DNA of 64,000 bases from Collinsella tanakaei (GCF_021531055.1 NZ_JADYTL010000002.1:186001-250000); one strand, 5' to 3'; numbered from the stretch's first letter, positions 47,596-55,665 are shown. Notes: generated by a model from the sequence alone, not told the origin. Numbers and translations: made by a program.

Positions 47596-48093
47596 ATGCG
47601 ACAGATGAGATTGCGCAAACGCGCGGTGACCGACGTTGGCGAGATCCGACGGATCATCGAGGGATGCCAGGTGCTTCGAATCGGCTTGACCGACGAGGAG
47701 GGCATGTTCATCGTGCCGGTCAACTTCGGATATGCGTGGGATGAGGCGGCAGGAATCCCCCGCTTCTATGTGCATTCGGCAAGGCAGGGGCGCAAGGCGG
47801 AGGCGATTGCCGGCGGCGGTGCCGAGGGGGTGGTCGTCGCGTTCGAGCTCGATCGGGATGGCGGGAATATCGTGGGTGATTATTCGTGTGCGTACTCGCG
47901 TTCCTACGAGAGCGTCATGGGATGCGGGCGTATGCGCGAGGTTGTGGATGACGCGGAGCGCGAGATGGGGTTGCGCCTGCTCATGGCGCATGCGGCGCCC
48001 GGGGCGCCGGCATCGTTCACGCATGAGGGCATGGGGCGCGTCGCGATCTTCCGGCTCGACGTCGAGCAGCTGAGCGCCAAGCGACGGTCCTGA
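47596..48093 (+). CDS. Pyridoxamine 5'-phosphate oxidase family flavoprotein (NimA-like)
   Basis: A 165-residue split-barrel protein. MRLRKRAVTDVGEIRRIIEG and the strand GMFIVPVNFGYAWDE, then RFYVHSARQGRKAEAIAG, are typical of the NimA/PPOX family, in which some members reduce nitroimidazoles and many bind FMN or heme. The start is the ATG at 47596 after AGGAGAGG. It is a single gene followed by repeat element B. Confidence 0.83.
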   Translation: MRQMRLRKRAVTDVGEIRRIIEGCQVLRIGLTDEEGMFIVPVNFGYAWDEAAGIPRFYVHSARQGRKAEAIAGGGAEGVVVAFELDRDGGNIVGDYSCAYSRSYESVMGCGRMREVVDDAEREMGLRLLMAHAAPGAPASFTHEGMGRVAIFRLDVEQLSAKRRS

Positions 48094-48128
48094 TGAACTG
48101 GCGACCAGCGCCAATCGGGCGAAGATGC

Positions 48129-48253
48129 GTTTACGGTTCGGTTTTTGGAGGTACAGCGAAGTAGACGCGTGAGACGCACCTCCTCTACCTGCTGCTTCTC
48201 ATCCCGAAAACGCGCTTGTACTCGGAAGGGGCTCGAAAAACCGAACCGTAAAC
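48129..48253. repeat. Inverted-repeat element B (125 bp)
   Basis: An 18-bp perfect terminal inverted repeat, GTTTACGGTTCGGTTTTT at the left (48129-48146) and its complement at 48236-48253. The interior shares CTACCTGCTG and TACTCG blocks with element A. It lies between the convergent PPOX and rpmE genes. Confidence 0.8.
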
Positions 48254-48320
48254 CACATTGAGGCTCGAGCTCCCTATTCGGCGGCACATGTAATAAGCCT
48301 CCAGGATGTTTTCACGCAAG

Positions 48321-48353
48321 AAAACGGGGCCCCGCGATGGCGGAGCCCCGTTT
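48321..48353 (-). terminator. Terminator of rpmE
   Basis: On the minus strand AAACGGGGC...GCCCCGTTTT with inner pairing, then a T-run; 27 bases after the rpmE stop. Confidence 0.85.
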
Positions 48354-48379
48354 CGATCCCGATGGGATATGTGCGCGAG

Positions 48380-48808
48380 TTACTCGGCAGCGGCCTCGGT
48401 GACCTCGGCCTCGGCGGCAGGAGCCTCGACGGCCTCCTCCGCAGGAGCCTTCGCGGCCTCAGCGGCGGCCTTCTTCTCGAACTCAGCGGCACGCTTGGCC
48501 TTGGCAGCAGCCTTGGCCTCACGCTCGGCGGCACGCTTGGCGGCCTCCTCCTCGGCCTTCTTGGCGCGCTCGGCCTTCTTGGCGGCCTCGCGCTCGAGAG
48601 CGGCCTGGGCGGCACCGCCGAACTTGTCGGCGAAGCGCTGGACGCGTCCGCCGGTGTCGACGAACTTCTGCTGGCCGGTGTAGAACGGGTGGCACTCGTT
48701 GCACAGCTCGACCTGCATCTCGGGCTTGGTGGCGCGGGTGACGAAGGTGTTGCCGCAGCTGCAGCGCACCGTGCACTCGACGTACTCGGGATGGATTCCG
48801 GACTTCAT
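48380..48808 (-). CDS. rpmE: Ribosomal protein L31 with long Ala/Lys/Glu tail
   Basis: Residues 1-66 are a zinc-type (C+) L31: [20 protein letters not shown] with C16, C18, C36 and C39 ([12 protein letters not shown]) for zinc, then [17 protein letters not shown]31 is normally about 70 residues; here about 75 more follow, a charged coiled-coil stretch ([20 protein letters not shown]) and an acidic Ala-rich end. It makes ribosomal bridge B1b. The start follows GAGGAG. A two-hairpin leader precedes it. Confidence 0.95.
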   Translation of the reverse strand: MKSGIHPEYVECTVRCSCGNTFVTRATKPEMQVELCNECHPFYTGQQKFVDTGGRVQRFADKFGGAAQAALEREAAKKAERAKKAEEEAAKRAAEREAKAAAKAKRAAEFEKKAAAEAAKAPAEEAVEAPAAEAEVTEAAAE

Positions 48809-48890
48809 GGCAGGGCTCCTCTTCTATCTGGCCCTGGTTGCCGACCAGGGCGCAAAGGGTGTCTTGGTTTCCGACCAAGACATAAACAGC
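48809..48890 (-). ncRNA. rpmE leader with twin hairpins (L31 leader)
   Basis: On the minus strand two 8-bp stems follow each other: GTCTTGGT-CGGAA-ACCAAGAC (complement of 48861-48881), then GCCCTGGT-CGGCA-ACCAGGGC (complement of 48831-48851). The near-identical pentaloops CGGAA/CGGCA and the TGGTCGG context recur, with compensatory stem changes. L31-binding leader RNAs, including a type described for Coriobacteria, autoregulate rpmE, and this fits that role. The second hairpin ends 22 bases before the ATG. Confidence 0.75.
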
Positions 48891-48896
48891 CTGCCT

Positions 48897-48925
48897 AGAA
48901 TAGCACAGCTCGCACGCACCCACAA
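48897..48925 (-). promoter_or_regulatory. rpmE promoter
   Basis: On the minus strand TTGTGG (48925-48920), a 17-bp spacer and TATTCT (48902-48897), preceded by TGC as an extended -10. It places the transcript start just before the first leader hairpin. Confidence 0.7.
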
Positions 48926-48929
48926 AATG

Positions 48930-48977
48930 TCCCGAAATGCTCCTGTCCCCTTTTTGGACGCGGTCCCCTTTCGGGAC
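48930..48977. repeat. Nested hairpin upstream of the ACT-domain gene
   Basis: TGTCCCGAAA pairs with TTTCGGGACA across about 28 bases that themselves contain GTCC...GGAC pairings. It separates the divergent rpmE and ACT genes; a further GGGATAC...GTATCCC inverted repeat lies over a TACAAT hexamer at 48984-49007. Confidence 0.5.
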
Positions 48978-49030
48978 ATCTCGGGATACAATGATGCGGG
49001 TATCCCGTCACGACCGTAAAGGGGGCCTCC

Positions 49031-49318
49031 ATGGCCGAAACCGCATCCAACCGCATCGTCGTCACCGTGCTCGGCAAGAACCGCCCCGGCATCGTCGCCG
49101 GCGTCACCCGCGTGCTCGGCGAGGCCGGCGTCGATATCCGCGACATCACGCAGAGCATCATCGAGGACATCTTCACCATGACCATGCTCGCCGACATCTC
49201 GGAGAGCAGCCTCGACTTCCACGAGCTGCAGGAGGCGCTCGCGCACGCCGGCGAGCTCGCGGGCGTCACGGTCACCGTCCAGCGCGAGGACGTATTCAAC
49301 TTCATGTACCGCCTGTAG
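49031..49318 (+). CDS. ACT-domain protein (UPF0237)
   Basis: A 95-residue protein with one ACT domain (RIVVTVLGKNRPGIVAGVTR, then DIRDITQSIIEDIFTMTMLA). ACT domains bind amino acids or other small ligands; UPF0237 proteins are free-standing and often precede a DUF711/PFL-like gene. Here the next gene is a HAD phosphatase 24 bases later. The start follows AAGGGGG. The stop is TAG. Confidence 0.9.
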   Translation: MAETASNRIVVTVLGKNRPGIVAGVTRVLGEAGVDIRDITQSIIEDIFTMTMLADISESSLDFHELQEALAHAGELAGVTVTVQREDVFNFMYRL

Positions 49319-49342
49319 CGCACAGCGGCGGAAAGGACAGCC

Positions 49343-50185
49343 ATGATCGTATTCTCCGACATGGACGGCACGTTCCTCACCACCGACAAGCGCGTGAGCG
49401 AGGGATCCATGCAGGCGCTCGACAAGCTGGCCGAGCATGGTATCGAGTTCGTCCCCTGCACGGGCCGTGCCCTCGTGGGCATCCCGCAGGAGGTCCTCGC
49501 GCACCCGAGCGTGCACTACGCCGTGAGCTCCAACGGTGCGGTCGTGAGCCGCATCGCATGCGACGCCGAGGGCGCCGTCTCGTCCGAGACGCTGCGCCGC
49601 GTGCCGCTGTCGCGCGCGAAGGCCCTCGAGGTGCTGCAGATCGCACGCGCCCACGACGTGACCTTCGACATCTTCGCCGACGGGCACAGCTACCTGCGTC
49701 GCGACCTGTACGACCGCCTGGCCGAGTTCGTCCCCGACGACCCCGGCACGCTCGATTCGATCCGCTGGAACCGCGCGCCGGTCGACGAGGAGCCCGAGCA
49801 GACCCTCGCGCGCGTCGACGCGCTCGAGCGCCTCGCCATGTACTGGTACGACCCGAGCGACCGCGACGCCATCGTCGAGGCGCTCCGCCATGTCGACAAC
49901 ATCACCGTGACCCGCTCCTACCCCATGAACATCGAGGTCATGGACAAGGACGCGTCCAAGGCGGCGTCGATGGCGTGGCTGTGCGAGCAGCTGGGCATGA
50001 GCGCTGCCGATGCCGTCGCGTTCGGCGACAACTTCAACGACATGAGCATGATCGAGCTTGCGGGTCTCGGCGTGGCCGTCGCGAACGCCGAGACCGAGGT
50101 GCGCGAGGCGGCGGACATGTGCTGCGCGAGCAACGACGAGGACGGCGTGGCCAGCGTCATCCTCGAACGCCTCGGCCTCAGCTAG
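49343..50185 (+). CDS. Cof-type HAD-IIB hydrolase
   Basis: A 280-residue phosphatase of the Cof/IIB subfamily. Motif I is FSDMDGTFLTTDKR (nucleophile aspartate), motif II VSSNGAVV, motif III lysine in MDKDASKAASM, and motif IV FGDNFNDMSMI. The IIB cap is in the middle. It acts on sugar phosphates or cofactors such as pyridoxal phosphate or flavin nucleotides. The start follows GGAAAGGA. The stop is TAG. It is co-directional with the ACT gene. Confidence 0.9.
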   Translation: MIVFSDMDGTFLTTDKRVSEGSMQALDKLAEHGIEFVPCTGRALVGIPQEVLAHPSVHYAVSSNGAVVSRIACDAEGAVSSETLRRVPLSRAKALEVLQIARAHDVTFDIFADGHSYLRRDLYDRLAEFVPDDPGTLDSIRWNRAPVDEEPEQTLARVDALERLAMYWYDPSDRDAIVEALRHVDNITVTRSYPMNIEVMDKDASKAASMAWLCEQLGMSAADAVAFGDNFNDMSMIELAGLGVAVANAETEVREAADMCCASNDEDGVASVILERLGLS

Positions 50186-50223
50186 GGAGACGCCGATCGA
50201 TTGCTTTCGCGCAGGCGCCCGGC

Positions 50224-50291
50224 ACGGGGCCGACTGACGCGAAGTGAGCCGGTCGGCATGGGACCGACCGGCGCGAAATGAGCCGATCGGC
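50224..50291. repeat. Tandem 34-bp direct repeat between two HAD genes
   Basis: Units 50224-50257 and 50258-50291 match at 28 of 34 positions. Each contains an internal CCGAC...GTCGG or CCGATCGG palindrome and the phrase GCGAA(G/A)TGAGCC. The second ends before CGCTTTTCTAG, which includes the stop of the convergent gene, so it may also serve as a terminator. Confidence 0.65.
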
Positions 50292-50297
50292 GCTTTT

Positions 50298-51092
50298 CTA
50301 GTCCAGCTCCTCCAGCACGCGGCGCAGCTCCGCCTGCACGGCATGGTCGCGGTTGCAGCCGACCACGCGATCCGCCACGGCGCGCAGGGCGGGGCGGCCG
50401 TTCGCCATCGCGCAGCCGCATCCGACGAGACGGATGATCTCGTAGTCGTTCATGGAGTCGCCAAAGGCCATGACCTCCTCGGGCGCGATGCCGTAATGGT
50501 CCATGAGCTGCGCGATGCCGGTCGCCTTCGACACGCCCGCCTGCATGGCGTCGATCCACGCATTGCCCGAAGGCGCGAACACGAACTCGTCGCCCAGCTC
50601 GCGCGACAGCACGTACGCGTAATCCATCACCGCGCCGTCGTCGCAAAACACGCTCGCCTTGATGATGTTGACCTCGGCGCTCGGCAGCTCCCAGATTCGC
50701 TCGACGTTCGGAAGGTCCTTGTCGACCTCGCGCACGAACTTGCCCTCGTCGTCGAGCAGGTAGGACTTCGTGCGGTCGAACAGCGCCAGGTGCAGGTTGT
50801 CGAACATGCCGACGGTGCGCGCCAGCCTTTTTATGGCCAGGTGCGAATAGACCTCGCGGTCGACGAGCTCGCCTTCCGCATACACCTGCGCGCCGTTGGA
50901 CGCGACGAAATCCATCAGGTCGACCACGGGCTCGAAGAACTCGCACAGACGGTCGTAGCGACGGCCCGAGGAGGCAGCGAAGCGCACGCCCTTCTCGCGC
51001 AGCGCGCGGATGAGGTCATAGGTCTCGGGCGGCACCTGGCTGCGCTCGTCGAGCAGCGTTCCGTCCATATCGGATGCGATGAGTTTGATCAT
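50298..51092 (-). CDS. Cof-type HAD-IIB hydrolase, second copy
   Basis: A 264-residue phosphatase with motif I IASDMDGTLLDERSQ, motif II AASSGRRYD, the cap, and motif IV AFGDSMNDYEIIRLVG. It is convergent with, and only distantly similar to, the HAD gene at 49343. The start at 51092 has AAGGGAA upstream. The stop is TAG. The substrate cannot be inferred. Confidence 0.9.
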   Translation of the reverse strand: MIKLIASDMDGTLLDERSQVPPETYDLIRALREKGVRFAASSGRRYDRLCEFFEPVVDLMDFVASNGAQVYAEGELVDREVYSHLAIKRLARTVGMFDNLHLALFDRTKSYLLDDEGKFVREVDKDLPNVERIWELPSAEVNIIKASVFCDDGAVMDYAYVLSRELGDEFVFAPSGNAWIDAMQAGVSKATGIAQLMDHYGIAPEEVMAFGDSMNDYEIIRLVGCGCAMANGRPALRAVADRVVGCNRDHAVQAELRRVLEELD

Positions 51093-51145
51093 AGGGGCAT
51101 TCCCTTCATTTCCTATCTTTTTGCACACTGTGGGGCTTCCTACCC

Positions 51146-51180
51146 AAAAACAGCCCGGACCTAACAGGGATCCGGGCTGT
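51146..51180 (-). terminator. Terminator of the aldolase/dehydrogenase operon
   Basis: On the minus strand CAGCCCGGA...TCCGGGCTG (9-bp stem) followed by TTTTTGGG, about 90 bases after the last stop of the operon. Confidence 0.85.
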
Positions 51181-51269
51181 CTGACCATACCTTTACGTCT
51201 CCATGACACGCGCGTGGCACACAGCGGCGCCAGACCGGCTGCGCTCGCGCCGGACGACGCCACGGGCGC

Positions 51270-52424
51270 CTATGCGCTGATAAGGCAATCGTAGATGGCC
51301 TTGAGGTCTGCCGCGCAAAGCGGCTTGATGGTGTTGGAGGGACTGCCGCTCGCCATGGCGTCGGCCGCCATCTTGGGAATCTGCGCCCGAAACGCGGCTT
51401 CATCGATGCCGTGCTCGCGCAGCGTCGGGATCCGCAGCTCCTCGAGCAGGCCCTGCAGCGCGTCGAGCAGCTCCAGAGCGGCCGTCCGATCGTCCTCGGC
51501 GCGGCTCACGCCGGCATCGCGCGCGACGGCGGCGAACTGCGGATAGGCCCCGTCGACCACGAAGCGCAGGCACTCGAGCACGATCATCGCGTTCGACAGG
51601 CCGTGCGGCACATGGAACAGCGCGCCGATGGGCCGGCTCATGCCGTGCACGATCGTGACGCTGGCGTTCGAGAAGGCGATTCCCGCCTCCGTCGCGGCGA
51701 TGGCCATCTGCTCGCGCGCCCCCACGTTCGCCCCATCGCGCCAGCACGCCGGCAGGTTCGCGAAGATGAGCCTGATGGCGGAGACCGAGAAGGTGTAGCT
51801 CATCGGCTGCATCTTCTTGGACGTCGCCGCCTCGAGCGCGTGGCACAGCGCGTCCACGCCCGCGTTGGCCGTCACGACCGGCGGCGCGGTGAGCGTGAAG
51901 CGCGGGTCCACGATCGCCACGTCCGGCATGACCGAGGGGCCGGCGAGCAGCATCTTCACGTCGTCGCGCGTATTGGAGATGATGGTGAAGCGCGTGACCT
52001 CCGAGCCCGTGCCCGCTGTGGTGGGGATCGCCACGAGCGGCGGGCGTTCGCAGGCGATGGTGGCGCCCATCTGGTCGTCGATGTCCGCATCGAGGGCGAC
52101 CATGCAGGCGATGGCCTTCATGGCGTCGATGGGACTGCCGCCGCCGAGGCCGATGTACATGTCGCAGGGCCGCTCGCGCGCGAGCTCGACGCCGTGCGCG
52201 ATCATCGTGTCGGTCGGCTCGCCGGTGATGTCGCTGTAGACCGTGACGGCGATGCCGACCGAGTCGAGCGCGGCGGTCAGCGTGTCCAGGTTTCCGAGCG
52301 CGACCATGAGCGGGTCGCACACCACGAACGCGCGTGTCCCGAACCCGCGCAGGATATCGAGCGCATCCTCGAGCGCGCCGGCGCCCGTCACGATGTTACC
52401 GGGGATGGAGAACCGATACGCCAT
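51270..52424 (-). CDS. Iron-containing alcohol dehydrogenase
   Basis: A 384-residue group III dehydrogenase: GLGGGSPIDAMKAIACMVAL (nucleotide binding), AIPTTAGTGSEVTRFTIISN, metal ligands in DALCHALEAAT and VHGMSRPIGALFHVPHG. It is distinct from fucO and closer to 1,3-propanediol or sugar-alcohol types. The start follows AAGGAG and lies four bases after the zinc dehydrogenase stop. It is the last gene of a three-gene catabolic operon. Confidence 0.9.
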   Translation of the reverse strand: MAYRFSIPGNIVTGAGALEDALDILRGFGTRAFVVCDPLMVALGNLDTLTAALDSVGIAVTVYSDITGEPTDTMIAHGVELARERPCDMYIGLGGGSPIDAMKAIACMVALDADIDDQMGATIACERPPLVAIPTTAGTGSEVTRFTIISNTRDDVKMLLAGPSVMPDVAIVDPRFTLTAPPVVTANAGVDALCHALEAATSKKMQPMSYTFSVSAIRLIFANLPACWRDGANVGAREQMAIAATEAGIAFSNASVTIVHGMSRPIGALFHVPHGLSNAMIVLECLRFVVDGAYPQFAAVARDAGVSRAEDDRTAALELLDALQGLLEELRIPTLREHGIDEAAFRAQIPKMAADAMASGSPSNTIKPLCAADLKAIYDCLISA

Positions 52425-52428
52425 CGTA

Positions 52429-53493
52429 CTACTCCTTCCCCATGATGACGGCGGTGCGGTAACCGCCGGGCTGCACGGCATGCTCGAAGGCCGCCGTGAT
52501 GTCGTCGAACGCGAAGCGGGCGGAGACGAGCGGCGAGACGTCGATGATCTTCTCGCCCAGCAGGCGGCACGACTCCTTGAAGTCGACGTAGTCGGCCATG
52601 AGCGTGCCATAGAGCTCCATCTTGCCGTAGTGGATCTTGTTCACGTCCACGCCGACCTCCGGCGCCGGATAGCCCGCCGCGAAGAAGAGCACCTTGCCGT
52701 GGAACTTCTTGAGCATGCCGAACGCCTGCTGGTTGGCGACCGTGAGGCCCACGGCGACCACGACGCTGTCCGCCCCGCGCCCGTCGGTGCGATGACGCAC
52801 CTCCTCGACCACATCGCAGGTCGAGCCGTCGACGACCTCGAGGCCGAGCTGCTCGGCGACGCGGACCTTGTCCGGCATGACCTCCGTGACGATGACGCGG
52901 GCACCGCTGCGCGCCGCCACGAGCGCGTTCAGCACGCCCATGGTGCCCGCACCGATGACGACGATGGTCTCGCCCTCGTGCGGATCGATCTTGCGCAGAC
53001 CGTTCACGACCGTGGCGAGCGGCTCCAGAAAGCCCGCCTCGGGCGCCGGGATGCGCTGCGCGAACTTGTAGATGGACTCCTGCGACTGCACGACGTACTC
53101 GGCGCACCCCTCGTAGCGGCCGTAATAGCCGTCGGCCCACTGCGTGTCGTAGGACTTCACGCCGGGCGCCTCCGAGGTGCGCCCGTCGCGCGCCTCGTCG
53201 GAGTACGGGTCGTACTCGTGGCTGCCGCCCACGAAATCGCCGGGCTCAAGGCCGCGTACGGCCTCGCCCACCTGCAGGACCTCGCCCGCCCACTCATGAC
53301 CGAAGGTCATGGGCAACGGACGGTTCGTGCGCGCGCCGCTCCATAGGCCGAACTCCGACGTGCACAGGTTGCACGACATGATCTTGACGAGCGCGTCGTG
53401 GGGGGCCAGGTCGCGCAGGCGCCTCTTGACGATCCACGCATCATGGGGTCCTGCGATGATGGCCGCACGGGTTTCGGAGACGATAGGCTTCAT
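52429..53493 (-). CDS. Zinc-dependent medium-chain alcohol/polyol dehydrogenase
   Basis: A 354-residue MDR protein. The catalytic zinc site comes from C41 (MSCNLCTSEFG), the GHEWAG histidine and a glutamate; the structural four-cysteine zinc loop is missing, as in some polyol dehydrogenases. The Rossmann motif is VVIGAGTMGVLNALVA. It resembles threonine/sorbitol dehydrogenases. The start follows AGGGGAG. It lies between the aldolase and the iron dehydrogenase genes, so it probably oxidises a sugar alcohol or acid that feeds the aldolase. Confidence 0.88.
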   Translation of the reverse strand: MKPIVSETRAAIIAGPHDAWIVKRRLRDLAPHDALVKIMSCNLCTSEFGLWSGARTNRPLPMTFGHEWAGEVLQVGEAVRGLEPGDFVGGSHEYDPYSDEARDGRTSEAPGVKSYDTQWADGYYGRYEGCAEYVVQSQESIYKFAQRIPAPEAGFLEPLATVVNGLRKIDPHEGETIVVIGAGTMGVLNALVAARSGARVIVTEVMPDKVRVAEQLGLEVVDGSTCDVVEEVRHRTDGRGADSVVVAVGLTVANQQAFGMLKKFHGKVLFFAAGYPAPEVGVDVNKIHYGKMELYGTLMADYVDFKESCRLLGEKIIDVSPLVSARFAFDDITAAFEHAVQPGGYRTAVIMGKE

Positions 53494-53559
53494 GGTTACT
53501 CCCCTTCCGCTGCCGCGCCGAGGTGCCCGACAGCTTGACGTAGACAGACGATGGCGAAA

Positions 53560-54444
53560 CTAGATCCTGCCAGCGGAATCGAACAGCTCGATATAGTGCA
53601 TGAGCTTTTTCTGATAGCCGTCGCGGCAGCTGTCCTCCATGAGCTGCGCGGGCTTCTTCTTGACGTTGGTGAACTCGTCGGCGCTCGCGACCTCCGCGGT
53701 GCCGGCGCGCACCGCGAACTCGTGCTCGAGCGCCTCGAACCATGCCTCGCCGAGCTCCGTGTACAGATTCACCTTCTGGATACCGGTCTTCACCGCACGG
53801 TGGAGGTTGTCGTCGCCCGTGCCCGAACCGCCGTGCAGGACGAGCGGGATCTCGAGCATGCCCGAAAGCGTCTCGAGCAGATCGAATTCGAGGTGCGGTG
53901 TGCCCTTGTAGGCGCCGTGCGACGTTCCGACCGCAACCGCGAGGCAGTCGACACCGGTACGCTCGACGAACGCCTCCGCCTCCTCGGGGTGCGTCAGGCC
54001 GGCGTCGCGGGTCTTCTCGTACTCCACGCCCTGGCCCACGTGACCGAGTTCCGCCTCGACCGTCACGCCGACGGCATGGGCGATGCGCACGATCTCGGCC
54101 GTCTGGACGGCGTTATCCTCGAAGGGCAGCTGGGAGCGGTCGACCATCACCGAGCTGTACCCGGCGCGGATCGCACGGATGATGTGCTCGAAGGGACCAC
54201 CGTGATCGAGGTTGAGCGCCCACGGGATACGCGGGTGCCGTGCGCCGACGAAACGGGCGATCTCGCCGGTCTCCTCGATGCCCATCGCGTAGCCGACATC
54301 GAGGATGATGGGCGCACCGAGTTCCTCGGCGGCATTGAACGCCGCTTTGACGCTCTCCTTGTTCCACACGTTGGGCGCCGCGACGGCATAGCCGCCCCGC
54401 TTCGCCTCGATAAGCAGATCCCTCATAGGCTCGAGCATGATCAT
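53560..54444 (-). CDS. Class II fructose/tagatose-bisphosphate-type aldolase
   Basis: A 294-residue zinc aldolase. Conserved pieces are ALNLDHGGPFEHIIRAI (catalytic Asp and zinc His), DRSQLPFEDNAVQTAEIV, VEAELGHVGQG, VGTSHGAYKG, LVLHGGSGTG and QKVNLYTELG, all as in the FbaA/KbaY/GatY class. The exact ketose phosphate is unknown. No kinase or PTS gene is adjacent. The start follows AGGGGA. It is the first gene of the operon and is divergent from a DeoR regulator. Confidence 0.92.
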   Translation of the reverse strand: MIMLEPMRDLLIEAKRGGYAVAAPNVWNKESVKAAFNAAEELGAPIILDVGYAMGIEETGEIARFVGARHPRIPWALNLDHGGPFEHIIRAIRAGYSSVMVDRSQLPFEDNAVQTAEIVRIAHAVGVTVEAELGHVGQGVEYEKTRDAGLTHPEEAEAFVERTGVDCLAVAVGTSHGAYKGTPHLEFDLLETLSGMLEIPLVLHGGSGTGDDNLHRAVKTGIQKVNLYTELGEAWFEALEHEFAVRAGTAEVASADEFTNVKKKPAQLMEDSCRDGYQKKLMHYIELFDSAGRI

Positions 54445-54477
54445 CAGTCCCCTCGTCTCATCTGAGCCTGTCTGGCA

Positions 54478-54620
54478 CTTTAGAAATTACAACTCATTGT
54501 TTGAGAATTCAATACTCATTTCGCAAGTTTCTCAAAATTCTTTTGTAGTTTCTAAAGTTTCAAGGGAAGTAGTTCGCCTTTCGGGCAGCCATCTTTTAGA
54601 ATCTTTTGTAGAAACGAAAG
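54478..54620. promoter_or_regulatory. AT-rich control region with three related DeoR-type sites
   Basis: Three similar words occur: CTTTAGAAATTACAA (54478-54492), CTTTTGTAGTTTCTAAAG (54540-54557; its complement begins CTTTAGAAACTACAAAAG) and CTTTTGTAGAAACGAAAG (54603-54620). The first two are inverted relative to each other, and another TTTGAGAA...TTCTCAAA pair lies between them. This is the most AT-rich stretch of the window. Control of both the aldolase operon and deoR itself is likely. Confidence 0.6.
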
Positions 54621-54630
54621 GACCCCACCC

Positions 54631-55386
54631 ATGATGAACGAACGCCGCGAGGCCATCGTGCGCCTGGTCGACAGCCAGGGCAGCGCCACCATCGCCCAGC
54701 TGAAGGACGCCTTCCCCGAGGTGTCGGAGATGACGATCCGCAACGATATCAAGGCCCTCGACGCCGACCATCGGCTCGTGCGCATTTACGGCGGCGTGCG
54801 CTCCATCGAGACCGCCGTGGGCGCGGACGGCCTCATCGACCTGCGCCGCAACAAGAACGTCGCCGCCAAGAACGCCATCGCGCGCAAAGCGGCGGAGCTC
54901 ATCACCGCCGGCACGAGCGTCTACCTCGACTCGGGCAGCACGGTAGCGGCCCTCGCCGCCGCCCTGCCCGACGTGCAGCTGCAGGCGTTCACCTGCGGCA
55001 TCTACAACATCCTCGAGCTCGGTCGCTACAGCTATATCAAGACCATCGTCCCCGGAGGATCGCTCAACCGCTACAACATGTGCCTACACGGGAGCCGTGC
55101 GGTGCGCGAGGTCGCGCGCATGCATTTCGACCAGGTGTTCATCGGCGCGTCCGGCTATTCCGCCTCATGTGGATTCACCTGCGGCTCCGACGAGGAGGCC
55201 GAGCTCAAGCGGACGGCCATCGAGCGCGCCGACACGCGGATCATGCTGTTCGACTCGAGCAAGATCGACCACGCCTCGACGTTCACGTTCTGCGACATCG
55301 ACGACATCGACATCATCGTGACCGAAGACGGACTGCCCGACGAGCTGCAGGCGCGCTGCCAGGCCGCAGGCGTCCGCATCCTGTAG
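54631..55386 (+). CDS. DeoR/GlpR-family transcriptional regulator
   Basis: A 251-residue regulator. N-terminal winged HTH: RREAIVRLVDSQGSATIAQL, then VSEMTIRNDIKALDADHRLV. The C-terminal DeoR sensor domain (IARKAAELITAGTSVYLDSG, then KRTAIERADTRIMLFDSSKI) binds sugar phosphates. The first of two adjacent ATGs (54631) follows GAAAGGA. The stop is TAG. It is divergent from the aldolase operon, its probable target. Confidence 0.92.
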   Translation: MMNERREAIVRLVDSQGSATIAQLKDAFPEVSEMTIRNDIKALDADHRLVRIYGGVRSIETAVGADGLIDLRRNKNVAAKNAIARKAAELITAGTSVYLDSGSTVAALAAALPDVQLQAFTCGIYNILELGRYSYIKTIVPGGSLNRYNMCLHGSRAVREVARMHFDQVFIGASGYSASCGFTCGSDEEAELKRTAIERADTRIMLFDSSKIDHASTFTFCDIDDIDIIVTEDGLPDELQARCQAAGVRIL

Positions 55387-55435
55387 ACTTCCCGCGGTTT
55401 TCGTCCGCCGGAGCACGCTCAAAACCGATACCCCA

Positions 55436-55560
55436 GTTTAGGGTTCGGTTTTGGGAGGCCCCCTTCGGTATACAGCGCTCTCGCCATCACGAAAGGCCAG
55501 CTCAGAGCGTCGACAAAAGAGCGTCTACTTCGAGGGCCCGCATAAAACCGAACCCTAAAC
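55436..55560. repeat. Inverted-repeat element C (125 bp)
   Basis: Ends GTTTAGGGTTCGGTTTT (55436-55452) and its exact complement (55544-55560). Compared with A and B both ends carry the paired change TACGG to TAGGG, so pairing is kept. Pairing extends outward (ATACCCC outside left, GGGGTAT outside right). The interior has CGCTCT...AGAGCG. It lies between the convergent deoR and tyrS genes. Confidence 0.8.
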
Positions 55561-55600
55561 GGGGGTATGGAAAATCGGAAGGGCAAACGGGCGTCCCAAA

Positions 55601-55644
55601 CGCGGAAGGGCCGCCGGAGCGAATGCCCCGGCGGCCCTTCCGCG
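55601..55644 (-). terminator. Terminator after tyrS
   Basis: A perfect 17-bp stem CGCGGAAGGGCCGCCGG and its complement with a 10-nt loop, 22 bases after the tyrS stop. Only TTTGGG follows on the minus strand, so the T-run is weak. Confidence 0.7.
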
Positions 55645-55665
55645 TTGCCGTATCTGTCGGATGCG

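Noticed and set aside
48129-48253. Element B as a possible small gene or toxin-antitoxin RNA
   Set aside because: No ORF with RBS is present, and the sequence matches the inverted-repeat family A/C in length and ends.
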